Origin: Flavihumibacter profundi
Lineage (GTDB): Bacteria; Bacteroidota; Bacteroidia; Chitinophagales; Chitinophagaceae
Reading direction: 5' to 3'
Assembly (NCBI RefSeq): GCF_020076305.1
Contig: NZ_JAIQXE010000004.1
Location: forward strand, 372,001-436,000
DNA: 64,000 nt
Shown here: positions 47,249 to 56,248 of the stretch, piece by piece
How positions within the stretch are numbered: position 1 is the stretch's first letter
Layout of the letters: the number at the start of each line of letters is the position of its first letter
Position numbers and translations under genes: made by a program
Notes under the pieces: model-generated
The model's input: only the letters and a program-made list of their open reading frames with translations
Databases searched by the model: none
Told to the model about the DNA's origin: nothing

Positions 47249-47430
47249 TCAGTCAGGTTTTATTTTTCAAATGGCGATTTATTTTAAAATTATAAAATAA
47301 TTATAGTAATATATAATCGTTTGATTCTATCAGGAATTCCCAATCCAGACTAAAGCGTCCGATAATCCGCTACCCCGGGTAATCTTTGCCTTTATCTGTT
47401 TTTTGTATTTCAAATTGGAATAGGTTTGAC

Positions 47431-47453
47431 AATCTAATCCAGGACATTAGATT
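47431..47453. repeat. 8-bp perfect inverted repeat near the island edge
   Basis: AATCTAAT (47431-47438) and ATTAGATT (47446-47453) pair around CCAGGAC. On the plus strand it continues into TTTACTT, so it could also be a weak rightward terminator. Confidence 0.6.
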
Positions 47454-47490
47454 TTTACTTTCCGATACAGAACTTATAAATACACTACAG

Positions 47491-47521
47491 ATAACGGTTT
47501 CATGTTAATGAGGTACAAATG
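47491..47521 (+). repeat. two-arm site, copy 1 (ATAACGGT-N14-GTACAAATG)
   Basis: ATAACGGT (47491-47498) and GTACAAATG (47513-47521) flank a spacer with TGTTAAT. The same arms, with spacers of 13 and 3 nt, occur at 59599-59628 and 58838-58857 on the opposite strand, either side of the serine recombinase gene. No gene starts downstream of this copy. Confidence 0.85.
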
Positions 47522-47814
47522 GGGAACAATTTTATAAACTTATTAAAATATAATTGCTAAAGATACAACATACCCTTCCTAAGCCACTGATGCCCATTCC
47601 TTGGCTTTTCTTCCACATTCAACACTTCCTATACCCCGCTCTCATTTAAACGGCTCTTAGAATCTTCTCTTGTGGCAGTCCAGACACCAAAGCGGTGGAT
47701 GTGTTCTTAAAATTATATTTAGGCATCCTTAATTAAAATTCATGTAAAATTTTAAAAACCACAAAAGGTCCTTTGAGGCTAAATACAATTAGTTATAATA
47801 ATAAAAAATAATTT

Positions 47815-49584
47815 CTAACGAATTACCTTCTTCCAAATTTTGCTTTTTTTGCCAATCTTTGTACCTAATAATAACCCATATTCTCCATCCTTTGTTTTGG
47901 TAACTGGCATGTCAGACTGCCTTATTTCCAAAATTTCAGTAATACTATAATCACCTGATGATTCAATAATTAATTGTTCACCAACATACAATTCAACGTC
48001 CTTAATTTTCACTATACAAACAGTACCTCCTTTCAAAATCTCAGAAGGTTCATATACAAATACAAGGTCAGTTGGCTTAAATTCGATTAGCCCAAAATTC
48101 AAAAATGTTTTCATGGCCTCAGATTTTGAGATCAAACCAGATTCAATATCAAAATACAATTTAAATAATTGCCATGTGGTAAGTAACCCTCTTTCATCAT
48201 GTAATGCATCATTAACTTGAGTATCAGTAAATGGAGGATTCTTCCTTGTTAATGGGGGAAGATGTCTTTGATGATTCACTATATATAAAGCATACACATC
48301 AAAACTTTTTCTTTCCTTACACCTTCTATGCTTGATTTTTGAAATTTGACTGCAATTAGCATCAGTTGATGTGCCACCCAACCCTTTGCATTCAATGATT
48401 AATAACCCCTCGTTAATGGCAATTTGTATGTCCTCTTCAAATATTGTTGAAGTATTAGAAATAGAATCATACTCAGTAACGCCAGAAAAGCCTAGCCACG
48501 ACAAATATTTAATTATTGCCTTAACTAAATTGTCTCCAGATTCGATCAACATATCATGTAAGAATGAATATCGTCTTGTATTCTCAGCAATGGCTTTTTC
48601 AAATTCTAAAATCCTTTGTTCATATTCCAGCTCAACTACCCTCTTGCTGTCTACAAGTTCCTTGTGATTTGGCAACCAATAAATAGGTTCTTTTTTCCAA
48701 TTATACTTTGTAGCATATGGGAATATTTCCGGATGAATTGATGGGGCAATTTGTTGAAGGAAAGATTTTAAAAAATCATCTTGACTACTTATTTGTGGGA
48801 ATACATAAAGTGAAAAATAATTATCCTTTTTAACAAAGGAAATTATTTCATTTTTTGTATTCGTAATTAATGGCGAGAATGACTGATCAACTTTTGATTC
48901 AAAACCGTTAAATGTCATTGGTATTTTGAATGTTTGATGATACTTTATACCATTTTTATTCCTTTCCAAAAGTGAATAAAGGTCTGCATTAAATTCATTT
49001 AAAATCACAACCTCTTCACCATACATTTTTTTTCCCAATTGGATGGCATCACTAAATGAATAAATATTAATCGTATAATTTTCTCCATTCGATTCATTAC
49101 TTCCAATAACACTTACAGTTTCGTAATCAATAGTATAATCATCCGATCCAAAACAAATTATAATATGTTTTTTTCCTTGCATCTTATCTAACTCCATTTT
49201 TAACACAGCCGCTCCAAATGGTCTAGGATCAAATAAAGTTTGGGGATATCTGCTAACAAAATAATTTGCGTGATTTTGCGCGTGACTTTCTTTTGTATTT
49301 TCGCTCCAGAAATAGTTCTTTGTATTAAAATTATTTAGATCAATAATAACAATATCGTATTCATGAAGGTTTTCTGGAAATTCATAGTTTGAAACCAATT
49401 TTTGTGAATCGTAGGGGTTTTTCTTTGGAACTCTAACTTTTGAACCTAATGTTCCTTTAATTAAATTAATTCCACAATCCCTTAATGCTAAAAAAACATC
49501 ATCTGAAATATCAATTACACAGACTTTAGGTTTTGGTGTTGTTTCAATATCCAATGCTTGCACAATTTGATTTTTACCTAACAT
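47815..49584 (-). CDS. PD-(D/E)xK nuclease-like protein in the restriction-modification operon
   Basis: The 589-residue protein begins with a Rossmann-like part (KVCVIDISDDVFLALRDCG; YDIVIIDLNNF), has a long middle with a coiled segment (VVELEYEQRILEFEKAIAENTRRY) and a C-terminal nuclease-like domain. There, Asp385-x12-Glu398-x-Lys400 (DIQIAINEGLLIIECKG) gives the PD-(D/E)xK triad, followed by conserved-looking PPFTDTQVNDALHDERGLLTTWQLFKLYF. I do not recognise the full-length family. The gene starts 21 nt after the MmeI-like gene, so both are one operon and a role in restriction or protection is likely. Confidence 0.65.
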   Translation of the reverse strand: MLGKNQIVQALDIETTPKPKVCVIDISDDVFLALRDCGINLIKGTLGSKVRVPKKNPYDSQKLVSNYEFPENLHEYDIVIIDLNNFNTKNYFWSENTKESHAQNHANYFVSRYPQTLFDPRPFGAAVLKMELDKMQGKKHIIICFGSDDYTIDYETVSVIGSNESNGENYTINIYSFSDAIQLGKKMYGEEVVILNEFNADLYSLLERNKNGIKYHQTFKIPMTFNGFESKVDQSFSPLITNTKNEIISFVKKDNYFSLYVFPQISSQDDFLKSFLQQIAPSIHPEIFPYATKYNWKKEPIYWLPNHKELVDSKRVVELEYEQRILEFEKAIAENTRRYSFLHDMLIESGDNLVKAIIKYLSWLGFSGVTEYDSISNTSTIFEEDIQIAINEGLLIIECKGLGGTSTDANCSQISKIKHRRCKERKSFDVYALYIVNHQRHLPPLTRKNPPFTDTQVNDALHDERGLLTTWQLFKLYFDIESGLISKSEAMKTFLNFGLIEFKPTDLVFVYEPSEILKGGTVCIVKIKDVELYVGEQLIIESSGDYSITEILEIRQSDMPVTKTKDGEYGLLLGTKIGKKSKIWKKVIR

Positions 49585-49605
49585 AGTTGTTCCTTTTAAA
49601 TTCTT

Positions 49606-52425
49606 TTACAATTCATAATTTTTTTTCGATTTCTTCTCCTTTACAAACATCCCGGCAGTATACTTATCATAAAGCTCAAACAGGTACTCTATCCTCTTTG
49701 TTTCATTTGGGAATGGTTGGCTCCTGTAAGCCAAATCAACGGCCTTATCAAGCTGCTGGTGGGCTTTAATCAGCTCAGGTGGCATTGTGTTAGGGTCGTA
49801 GAGGTCAGCCAAGCTACTTTGTAGATAAATAGCTCTTGCATCCAATACCCCCTGTGCTGCTTTTTCAATAGCTTCTCTTTGCCTTTCTGTTGGATTATCT
49901 GGCCATGGGAAGTTGTTATATACAATATCATTGGAATAACGAAATCTACTTTCAAGCCGTCCACAAGTAGTTTTAATCCATGCCATATGCATAACGGAAC
50001 TCAAAACTCCAAAATGAAACAATGTGGCATTAGGAATTGAGTTGCAACTATCAGCTATAATATTTTCAGGAAGAAAAAAACCCAAAGGAATATAATTACG
50101 GTTTTCAGAGGAATGTCTAGGTATTAATATAAATTTGGAAGTAGGTTGTCTATTTTCAGTAAATAATCCTGGCATCTGAGCCCATTTTACCGTTGCTGCT
50201 TTTGTGCTATTTAACCTGAATAATTTTACTTTATCAAGTCTTTCTAATAATTTGGGTAAGCCTTTTAACTCCGTTGGATTAGCATTTACTAGCCAAAGAC
50301 ACCATCTTTTCTGATTATGTAAGAATTCCTTAGCACTTATAAAAGGCTTTATAAATTTTGACGCAGCTGGCTCAATAGTTAAAAATTCTTGTTTTTCAAT
50401 ATCTGTAAATAAAAGGTTGCCATTATCGGTAGGCTGGCTTCCTTTATACATTTCTGGAACCTGATTAATAGGCTTTTTTCTAGTAAAAATTACAAAATCA
50501 TTTCCTTCAACAAGATATGGGTTAATATTTTTTACACTAAACTCATGGGGCTCTCCTTTTACGTCTTCGTATTCATACAATTTTTTTGATGTAATATCAA
50601 AATTTCCAAAACCAATTATTACAACACTTACACCAGCTATATTTTTCCCCTCATTACTCCATTTAAATGGCCTATGAGCAAAGTGAATCTTAACCTTAAA
50701 CCTATTAAATAATTCATTCCAAAGAATACCAACCTGTTCCCCTTGTGCAATTGATTTTGTACTTACAAAAGCTACTTTTGTTTTATCCGCAACGCTTGAA
50801 ATTCTTTCATTGCATACTTCCATATATTTGGCTGCTATAACATACCAACAAGCAACATAGTCCAATACTCCTGAACCGTCAACTCCCTTGAAAACGAGCT
50901 CCATATCCTTTTTCTGTTCCTTATTTTGCAATGAGTATCCAATAAATGGAGGGTTACCTAAAATATAATTAAACCTTGCATTGCCCATTTCCCAAGGCAT
51001 TGGATCTAACAAACTCTGCCAATCAATTCTAAGAGCATTTCCATGCTTTATGCTGGCAGATTTCTTAAGAGGCAACCTAACATAGTACTCACCAAATGTG
51101 CTAGTAATAAGCTGGTTCATTTGATGATCCATTAACCACATGGCAACCTGTGCTATTTGAACCGGGAACTCTTCATATTCAATCCCATAAAATTGATCCA
51201 CATCACATTTAATTAGGTATCCCACATCCATCCTAGCACTTCGAAGTACTTCATCACGATATCCTTCTAGCTTAAGTAACTGCTTAATTACTTCAACCTC
51301 TAGTAATCTCAATTCCCTGTAAGCTATGATGAGAAAGTTTCCGCATCCACATGCAGGATCTAGAAATTTTAACTTACTGAACTTATCATGGAACTTTTGC
51401 AGCTTAACTTTACTCCCTTTTACCTGTTCATATTCTTGCCAAAGATTATCAAGAAATAAGGGTTTAATCAATTTAAGTATGTTCTTTTCGCTGGTATAAT
51501 GCTGACCAAGGTTTCTTCTTTCTTTCTCATTCACGACACTTTGAAACAGACTACCAAATATTGCCGGTGAGATCTTACCCCAATCCAAAAGGCAGCATTC
51601 AATTAATGCTTTCCTCATTTCACTATCAAATCCAGCAAGTGGTAACCTTTCTTCAAATAATTTACCATTAACATAAGGAAAGGCACCTAAGCTTTCATCC
51701 AGATTTTTTAACCTATTTGCCTCTGGCGTATTTAGGACGTTAAAGAGAGCATCTATGTGCATAGCTAGGTCAGTGCCATCCTGATTAGTTTTGAGGTCAA
51801 TGTAGTCGTGGAAAATGCCCCTCTCGAATATACTGGTATCATCAGCGAATAGGCAGAACAGCAGTCTTACCAAATATAGCTCCAATTGGTGGCCAGTGTA
51901 TCCAATGGCTTTGAGCTTATCATGGAGTTTACCCATCAGCTCAGCAGCCTCTATATTTACAGGATCTTGATCTTTATAGGTTCTTTTTTGATACCCGGCA
52001 ATAAAACCAAACAGGTGTACATGATCTACCAGAGTATCAAGTTTAAATTCCTGCTGTGTATTTTCTTCAAGGTCATACAGCCGGAATTTCTCAAAATCGC
52101 TAACAAGGATGTATCGGGGTAACTCTTTTTCAGTGAGTCCAGGAAAATAGTCCTTTGCTTGCTTGTAGGCTCTGTCCAAATCCTTACCTCTGCTCTTATG
52201 CTCAACCAGTATCATTCCCTTCCACAGCAGGTCAATAAAGCCCGTTTTAGCATCAATTTTCTTTACCTGCTGCTCAAAAGTTGCCACCCGTCTCCTGCTT
52301 ATTCCAAATATATTGAAGAAGTCATCCCAAAAGCTTTTGGCTTCCGCATCCTCACTGACTTCATCCTTCCATTCATTACTAAAGGCAGAGGCTCTACTTT
52401 TGATTTCATTCCAACTAAGAGGCAT
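49606..52425 (-). CDS. MmeI-like type IIL restriction-modification enzyme
   Basis: The 939-residue protein joins nuclease, helical, methyltransferase and recognition regions in the MmeI order. Asp65-x9-Glu75-His-Lys77 (FIDLLWKGMILVEHKSRGK) is the nuclease triad. LDPACGCGNF (Asp356) is methyltransferase motif I and NPPF (491-494) is motif IV of N6-adenine enzymes. The target recognition region follows, to about residue 850. Length matches MmeI (about 920). It cuts foreign DNA a fixed distance from an asymmetric site and methylates one strand of its own. No specificity can be read. All key motifs are intact, so it is probably active. Confidence 0.85.
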   Translation of the reverse strand: MPLSWNEIKSRASAFSNEWKDEVSEDAEAKSFWDDFFNIFGISRRRVATFEQQVKKIDAKTGFIDLLWKGMILVEHKSRGKDLDRAYKQAKDYFPGLTEKELPRYILVSDFEKFRLYDLEENTQQEFKLDTLVDHVHLFGFIAGYQKRTYKDQDPVNIEAAELMGKLHDKLKAIGYTGHQLELYLVRLLFCLFADDTSIFERGIFHDYIDLKTNQDGTDLAMHIDALFNVLNTPEANRLKNLDESLGAFPYVNGKLFEERLPLAGFDSEMRKALIECCLLDWGKISPAIFGSLFQSVVNEKERRNLGQHYTSEKNILKLIKPLFLDNLWQEYEQVKGSKVKLQKFHDKFSKLKFLDPACGCGNFLIIAYRELRLLEVEVIKQLLKLEGYRDEVLRSARMDVGYLIKCDVDQFYGIEYEEFPVQIAQVAMWLMDHQMNQLITSTFGEYYVRLPLKKSASIKHGNALRIDWQSLLDPMPWEMGNARFNYILGNPPFIGYSLQNKEQKKDMELVFKGVDGSGVLDYVACWYVIAAKYMEVCNERISSVADKTKVAFVSTKSIAQGEQVGILWNELFNRFKVKIHFAHRPFKWSNEGKNIAGVSVVIIGFGNFDITSKKLYEYEDVKGEPHEFSVKNINPYLVEGNDFVIFTRKKPINQVPEMYKGSQPTDNGNLLFTDIEKQEFLTIEPAASKFIKPFISAKEFLHNQKRWCLWLVNANPTELKGLPKLLERLDKVKLFRLNSTKAATVKWAQMPGLFTENRQPTSKFILIPRHSSENRNYIPLGFFLPENIIADSCNSIPNATLFHFGVLSSVMHMAWIKTTCGRLESRFRYSNDIVYNNFPWPDNPTERQREAIEKAAQGVLDARAIYLQSSLADLYDPNTMPPELIKAHQQLDKAVDLAYRSQPFPNETKRIEYLFELYDKYTAGMFVKEKKSKKNYEL

Positions 52426-52609
52426 TGGGGCAAAGGTTTATGGATAAAAATACTGGAAAATGCTTTGTCTTATTTACTATTAAATATTAAAATACCCTAA
52501 CTAAGACCAGTCGGGGTATAGATATCCTTTCAGAGTGAAATAAAATTAAATCCGGATGGTGGTACAATTCAACCTTGAAGCACCACATTTTCTTTTGCCC
52601 AGATCAAAT

Positions 52610-53032
52610 TCATTGTAATTTCCCTTTTTCTAATATTGAGCCGGATTGAATATCTGATGCCATTTTCTGAGAATCTTCAGAATAGACATGCCACCCATTT
52701 TGGGAGCCCGATGCAAAAATAAATGTATCAAAAGATCCTGTTGTGTCCAGAGATCCTGAGAGAATTCCTAGGCCTACAGTGGTATAAGATCCACTGTCAT
52801 TTGGTATAAGTGCATATGAGTACTTTCGATGCTTAATACTATAGTAACCATAAAGTTCATATTCTTCTGAGTTTATAAGTTCTTGTAAACTTGAGGATGC
52901 ATCCTGAGTTAATACAGTCCTAAAGCTTGCATAAGTTAGTCCACTATTGGGATCATGCTTAGGTGTTAGGAGTGATCCACTTTTTGCCCCTGCCTTCAAT
53001 TCTTTAATTAGCTCTTCCTTATTTAATAACAT
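52610..53032 (-). CDS. hypothetical protein
   Basis: This 140-residue protein (LLNKEELIKELKAGAKSGSLLTPKHDPNSGLTYASFRTVL) is Ser/Gly/Tyr-rich in its second half and has no signal, membrane segment or domain that I recognise. It is encoded between the restriction enzyme and a 99-residue acidic protein, in the same direction. Confidence 0.5.
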   Translation of the reverse strand: MLLNKEELIKELKAGAKSGSLLTPKHDPNSGLTYASFRTVLTQDASSSLQELINSEEYELYGYYSIKHRKYSYALIPNDSGSYTTVGLGILSGSLDTTGSFDTFIFASGSQNGWHVYSEDSQKMASDIQSGSILEKGKLQ

Positions 53033-53100
53033 TTTTAATGTATTATGATCAATTACCTTTTTTCTAAACCTGCTTAATTTTTAACTATTTAAAGAAGTAA

Positions 53101-53400
53101 TTAAGCTTCGTCTGGATAGAATTCTGAGAGAACATCACCTCCAAAATTATTAATTGACCTTAAGTAGCGATACCCATCTGTATCTTTTACATCAGTGATC
53201 CAATCCTTAGCTGATGAATACTCCTTAAGAATATCAATTGTGATATCTTCATCAAAGTACGGTCTACTGCCAGCGTAATAGGATTTAATAAAGGCTACCA
53301 AGCTTTTAATATCTGAGTTTTCACCCCTGTACGGAGTTGTTCCTTGAATACCATCTCCATCTTCATAGATAACTTGGTAATCCAAAAGTAAATACTTCAT
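53101..53400 (-). CDS. small acidic hypothetical protein
   Basis: The 99-residue protein (MKYLLLDYQVIYEDGDGIQG ... DVLSEFYPDEA) is rich in Asp and Glu and poor in basic residues. I recognise no family. Its position close to a restriction system and its charge would fit a nucleic-acid mimic, but this is only inference. Confidence 0.5.
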   Translation of the reverse strand: MKYLLLDYQVIYEDGDGIQGTTPYRGENSDIKSLVAFIKSYYAGSRPYFDEDITIDILKEYSSAKDWITDVKDTDGYRYLRSINNFGGDVLSEFYPDEA

Positions 53401-53437
53401 ATTGCTAGGTTTATATCATTAAAATTAACAATATAAT

Positions 53438-53563
53438 TTAACTGAAGGAGCCTACCTTTTTAATTTTAGTAATTGTATTCACGTGTAGCCCGGTAATTTT
53501 TGATACCTCAGTGGCTTTGTACCCTTTCTTCAAAAGCTGTACCCTTAACCTGTGAAACCAAAT
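53438..53563 (-). pseudogene. helix-turn-helix fragment (transposase-like)
   Basis: A 41-codon open frame without a good start reads RLRVQLLKKGYKATEVSKITGLHVNTITKIKK on the minus strand. This is a helix-turn-helix of the kind at the N-terminus of transposases or site-specific recombinases. It is closed by TGA upstream and TAA downstream, so it is a stranded fragment. Confidence 0.45.
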
Positions 53564-53645
53564 TCAGGCAATTCTCATTGGAAAAAATAAACCACCCTTA
53601 TTGGATGGTATACTTTATAAATTGCAATTTCATGTAATGCAGTTC

Positions 53646-53819
53646 TTAAATAGCCTTATTCTTTAAATAAGCATCCTCCAGTTTCTTCTGCTTGGCTATT
53701 ATTCGATCACATTTTCTCATCAGGCTTGAAATAGCATTAAGAGTTCTATCCTTCCGTGTTGTTGCATTTGGAATTCTTGCTGGTGCTGGTGCTGGTGAGG
53801 TAACTTGTGTTTTTTTCAT
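53646..53819 (-). CDS. 57-residue basic small protein
   Basis: A frame from ATG 53819 encodes 57 residues: an Ala/Pro stretch (SPAPAPARIP) followed by a basic helix (SSLMRKCDRIIAKQKKLEDAYLKNK). It has clean AT-rich flanks like its neighbours and no competing frame. It is unrecognised; a small DNA- or protein-binding role is possible. Confidence 0.4.
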   Translation of the reverse strand: MKKTQVTSPAPAPARIPNATTRKDRTLNAISSLMRKCDRIIAKQKKLEDAYLKNKAI

Positions 53820-53961
53820 TCACTATTATTTTAGAAATCAAAGTTGATCTCAAATAATCAGGCGATCAAATATATTTATATTTTTAATATCTTTAATGAT
53901 ATCGTCAACCATAGAAAGTTGTGAAATTACCGCAGCTCAGCTATTGTACAACTTATAATAT

Positions 53962-54180
53962 TCAAAATAGCTTTAAAAAACGTTCACTGTCAAACCCAAA
54001 ATAATCTACAAGCTGCATAAGATCCAAAGTGGGAATTTCGTTACCACTCTCAGCATCTTCAATTTGCTTGCTTGTTAATCCTGTTGCTGATGCTAATTGC
54101 TCCTGAGTCATTTCTTTAAATTCTCGAAGAAATTTTATCAATTTTCCAAATTTGTTGGGGATGGTTTCAGAAGTATACAT
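53962..54180 (-). CDS. XRE-family HTH regulator
   Basis: From ATG 54180 the protein has 72 residues and is almost entirely a Cro/C1-type helix-turn-helix (FGKLIKFLREFKEMTQEQLASATGLTSKQIEDAESGNEIPTLDLMQLVDYF). A TTG two codons further up is the other possible start. It likely controls island genes; TTGGCARTTAA repeats lie at and before its start. Confidence 0.8.
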   Translation of the reverse strand: MYTSETIPNKFGKLIKFLREFKEMTQEQLASATGLTSKQIEDAESGNEIPTLDLMQLVDYFGFDSERFLKLF

Positions 54181-54250
54181 TGGCAATTAAATTTTTGAGC
54201 TAATTATTGATTTTGATGCAAAGCATAAATTAACCATTCTTGGCAGTTAA
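54180..54250. promoter_or_regulatory. TTGGCARTTAA direct repeats before the XRE gene
   Basis: TTGGCAATTAA (54180-54190) and TTGGCAGTTAA (54240-54250) are exactly 60 bp apart, the first over the XRE start and the second over the stop of the upstream gene. They are candidate operators for autoregulation. Confidence 0.4.
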
Positions 54251-54441
54251 CTAAGACTACCATCTATAGGGTATGTATAATACAGCATTGCAGATGCTGC
54301 TGTAATCAGCTCCTCTAATTCTCCCGTTGATCCTTTCATCTCAGATATGCCAAGAATAAGTATTAGAAGCTCATCACTGGCAAATTTTCCGCCAATCTTT
54401 AGTGTATCTATCATTTCGGGAGAAATGGGCTTAGTGGTCAT
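54247..54441 (-). CDS. small hypothetical protein upstream of XRE
   Basis: This 64-residue acidic protein (MTTKPISPEMIDTLKIGGKFASDELLILILGISEMKGSTGELEELITAASAML) is helical, with no recognised domain. It precedes the XRE gene in the same direction and may be co-transcribed. Confidence 0.45.
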   Translation of the reverse strand: MTTKPISPEMIDTLKIGGKFASDELLILILGISEMKGSTGELEELITAASAMLYYTYPIDGSLS

Positions 54442-54516
54442 ATATTTAGTTTCACTTCCTACAAGGATAATACATATGAATATAGGCTACATTTGGAATA
54501 ATTAAACCGATAAACC

Positions 54517-54990
54517 ATGAAAATATTATTACTTGCCATTATTAGCTGCTCATGCTTACTAAATGCGAATGCTCAGTGCAAAGGACTTAAAATTAAAAAA
54601 GATGAATACACTGGAAATCTCTCAACTTCATGGCAAATGCCGGGTCGGGGCCATTTATTTCCTGCTATGATCTCAAAACTCCAAGACAAGGATACAACCG
54701 TGAATGTACTTACCTTATTAGCTCAGAATAGTGATTTTGATTTGCAGCAAGTTGGTGCATTTGTGTTGTTTACTGATGGCACTACATTCATAAATGATAG
54801 TATTAAAATTGAGGCTACTCCTACTACTGGAATGACAACATATAACGTTTTCCTGCCTTTATCAAAAGCAGATCAAGCTCTCTTCCAAACTCATCAAATT
54901 GCAAAGTTTAGGCTAGGTAGGTTTGAAAGAAAACTATTCGAAAAAGATGCCCGTGAATTGGTAGATAAAATTAAATGTGTTACCGAATAA
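54517..54990 (+). CDS. exported hypothetical protein
   Basis: The 157-residue protein has a signal peptide (IISCSCLLNANAQC) and a beta-rich mature part (DEYTGNLSTSWQMPGRG; VGAFVLFTDGTTFINDSIKIEATPTTGMTTYNVFLPL). It is unrecognised, and is the only rightward gene in the island section, divergent from the small upstream gene. Confidence 0.55.
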   Translation: MKILLLAIISCSCLLNANAQCKGLKIKKDEYTGNLSTSWQMPGRGHLFPAMISKLQDKDTTVNVLTLLAQNSDFDLQQVGAFVLFTDGTTFINDSIKIEATPTTGMTTYNVFLPLSKADQALFQTHQIAKFRLGRFERKLFEKDARELVDKIKCVTE

Positions 54991-55059
54991 GGATTATTAA
55001 TGATAAATTTCCGATAAGATATCCGAGAATTCCAGCTGTAACAATATTATTTATTTTGA

Positions 55060-55228
55060 TTACCAGTACCATCTATTGAGGTTGGTTTTTTTTGTGGTGT
55101 TCCTCTGGATACCATTGAAGTGAATGGTTCCTTGCCTGTTATTATGCTCAATGACGGCTCCTTTCATTGATTCCTTGACTGCGACATCAAAAGCCTCTGC
55201 CTTAGCAGTAATGGCTTCTTTATCCCTT
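55060..55228 (-). other. open frame overlapping the end of the 213-residue gene
   Basis: In the +1 frame relative to the gene ending at 55220, the minus strand stays open as RDKEAITAKAEAFDVAVKES and then MKGAVIEHNNRQGTIHFNG to a TAA at 55060. The residue mix looks coding. Either a frameshift near 55225 cut off a longer protein or a small gene overlaps. No strong start codon is present. Confidence 0.25.
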
Positions 55229-55861
55229 AAACCAGTACCTTAATTCTTCATCTATCTCCCATTCACTTTTCTGGTAAGTTTCCATCCATCCAATACGCTT
55301 GTGAAATAGGGCCTTTTCAAGTAAAATTTCCCTATATCGGTTTAAGATAGTACCACTCAGCCAAATACAAAGCTCATAGCCTTCAGCATCTATTGAATGT
55401 TGAATTCTCTTAACCCAGAATGTATCTGTTCCAACTTTAGCTTTAACAAAGTTGAAACTGAACTTTTCATATTCTCTGGGAACTGCATATACGGAGGATC
55501 TGATTTCGGCCCGACTATCAAAATAAGCAAAGTACAGGGTTACAGGTATCCCTGTACTTTGAAATAGTTTAGGATTCTCAAAATTCAAATCCAGCAAATC
55601 ATAGTAAGCAGATGAAATCCATTTGGTAAATTTGGGGGCATCAATTTTGAGATCAGCAGCCATACTCTTGATTGTTCTTCTATCAGCACTATCCGTGTAA
55701 AAATTATCTTTAAGCACCCTTGACAACATTTCATTGTAAGGCTTATCTGGCTCCTGCTGAATTAGATGGCTTACCCAATGTGGCATTGATGATAGGCAAT
55801 AGAAAATCTCTTTGGTGGAAGGAACATGCAGTATCTTTTCCCTTATTTTAACCCTAGTCAT
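55220..55861 (-). CDS. hypothetical protein, possible DNA-binding
   Basis: The 213-residue protein has a helix-turn-helix-like stretch (TIKSMAADLKIDAPKFTKWISSAYYDLLDLN) in its first third and a beta-rich C-terminal half (VTLYFAYFDSRAEIRSSVYAVPREYEKFSFN; GYELCIWLSGTILNRYREILLEKALF). I do not recognise the family. It is separated from the small-gene group by 120 nt. Confidence 0.5.
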   Translation of the reverse strand: MTRVKIREKILHVPSTKEIFYCLSSMPHWVSHLIQQEPDKPYNEMLSRVLKDNFYTDSADRRTIKSMAADLKIDAPKFTKWISSAYYDLLDLNFENPKLFQSTGIPVTLYFAYFDSRAEIRSSVYAVPREYEKFSFNFVKAKVGTDTFWVKRIQHSIDAEGYELCIWLSGTILNRYREILLEKALFHKRIGWMETYQKSEWEIDEELRYWFKG

Positions 55862-55984
55862 TTTTACTTAAAAGTTAATAAAAAAGCTTTAATCTTTGAT
55901 CATGGGATTGGAGCTTACTGGTCTCCTCTTAGATTCTTTAGGTATCATTATATAGAATCTTTTCACCCACCACTTCATACTAAG

Positions 55985-56203
55985 CTAGCAACCAGCCTTC
56001 TTTAGGTTCTGGTACTTCTCAAATTCCGCATGGAACCTGATTTCAGTAACCTGCCCTTGTACATAAGCTTTCCTGATAACACTAAAGGCACTATCGACAT
56101 TGGTCCGGTTTGTTGAATAAAAAATTTCAGTTGCCATGGCTGTTAGACATCCAAGGCTAAACTTTCGTTTCAATGATGATGCATTATTTCTTAATCCTTT
56201 CAT
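55985..56203 (-). CDS. small helical protein, member of a local paralogue group
   Basis: The ATG at 56203 (MKGLRNNASSLKRKFSLG) gives 72 residues; a TTG at 56230 is less likely. Its NVDSAFSVIRKAYVQGQVTEIRFHAEFEKYQNLKK segment has the same hydrophobic spacing as segments in the proteins encoded at 56349, 56713 and 57106. A GATCGCT motif lies 17-24 nt before the start. Confidence 0.45.
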   Translation of the reverse strand: MKGLRNNASSLKRKFSLGCLTAMATEIFYSTNRTNVDSAFSVIRKAYVQGQVTEIRFHAEFEKYQNLKKAGC

Positions 56204-56219
56204 CTTAGTAATATTTATT

Positions 56220-56248
56220 AGCGATCTCAATCTTAAGCGATTTTAAGC
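56220..56248 (-). promoter_or_regulatory. GATCGCT leader motif, copy 1 (double)
   Basis: On the minus strand CTTAAAATCGCTT and GAGATCGCT lie in tandem just before the start at 56203. Similar motifs stand in front of three other genes of the island. Confidence 0.5.

Larger units (their letters stand above)
47249..47814. other. intergenic boundary region with inverted repeat and two-arm site
   Basis: The gap contains the inverted repeat at 47431-47453 and the two-arm site at 47491-47521. To the right the base composition becomes visibly AT-richer. No coding frame is supported. Confidence 0.5.

Noticed and set aside
48371-48667. Plus-strand 98-codon frame inside the PD-(D/E)xK gene
   Set aside because: It is antisense to the region holding the nuclease triad, which is clearly coding on the minus strand.
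47815-52425. BREX or DISARM system
   Set aside because: No PglZ, BrxL, helicase or phospholipase-like partner is present; domain order of the large protein is that of MmeI.
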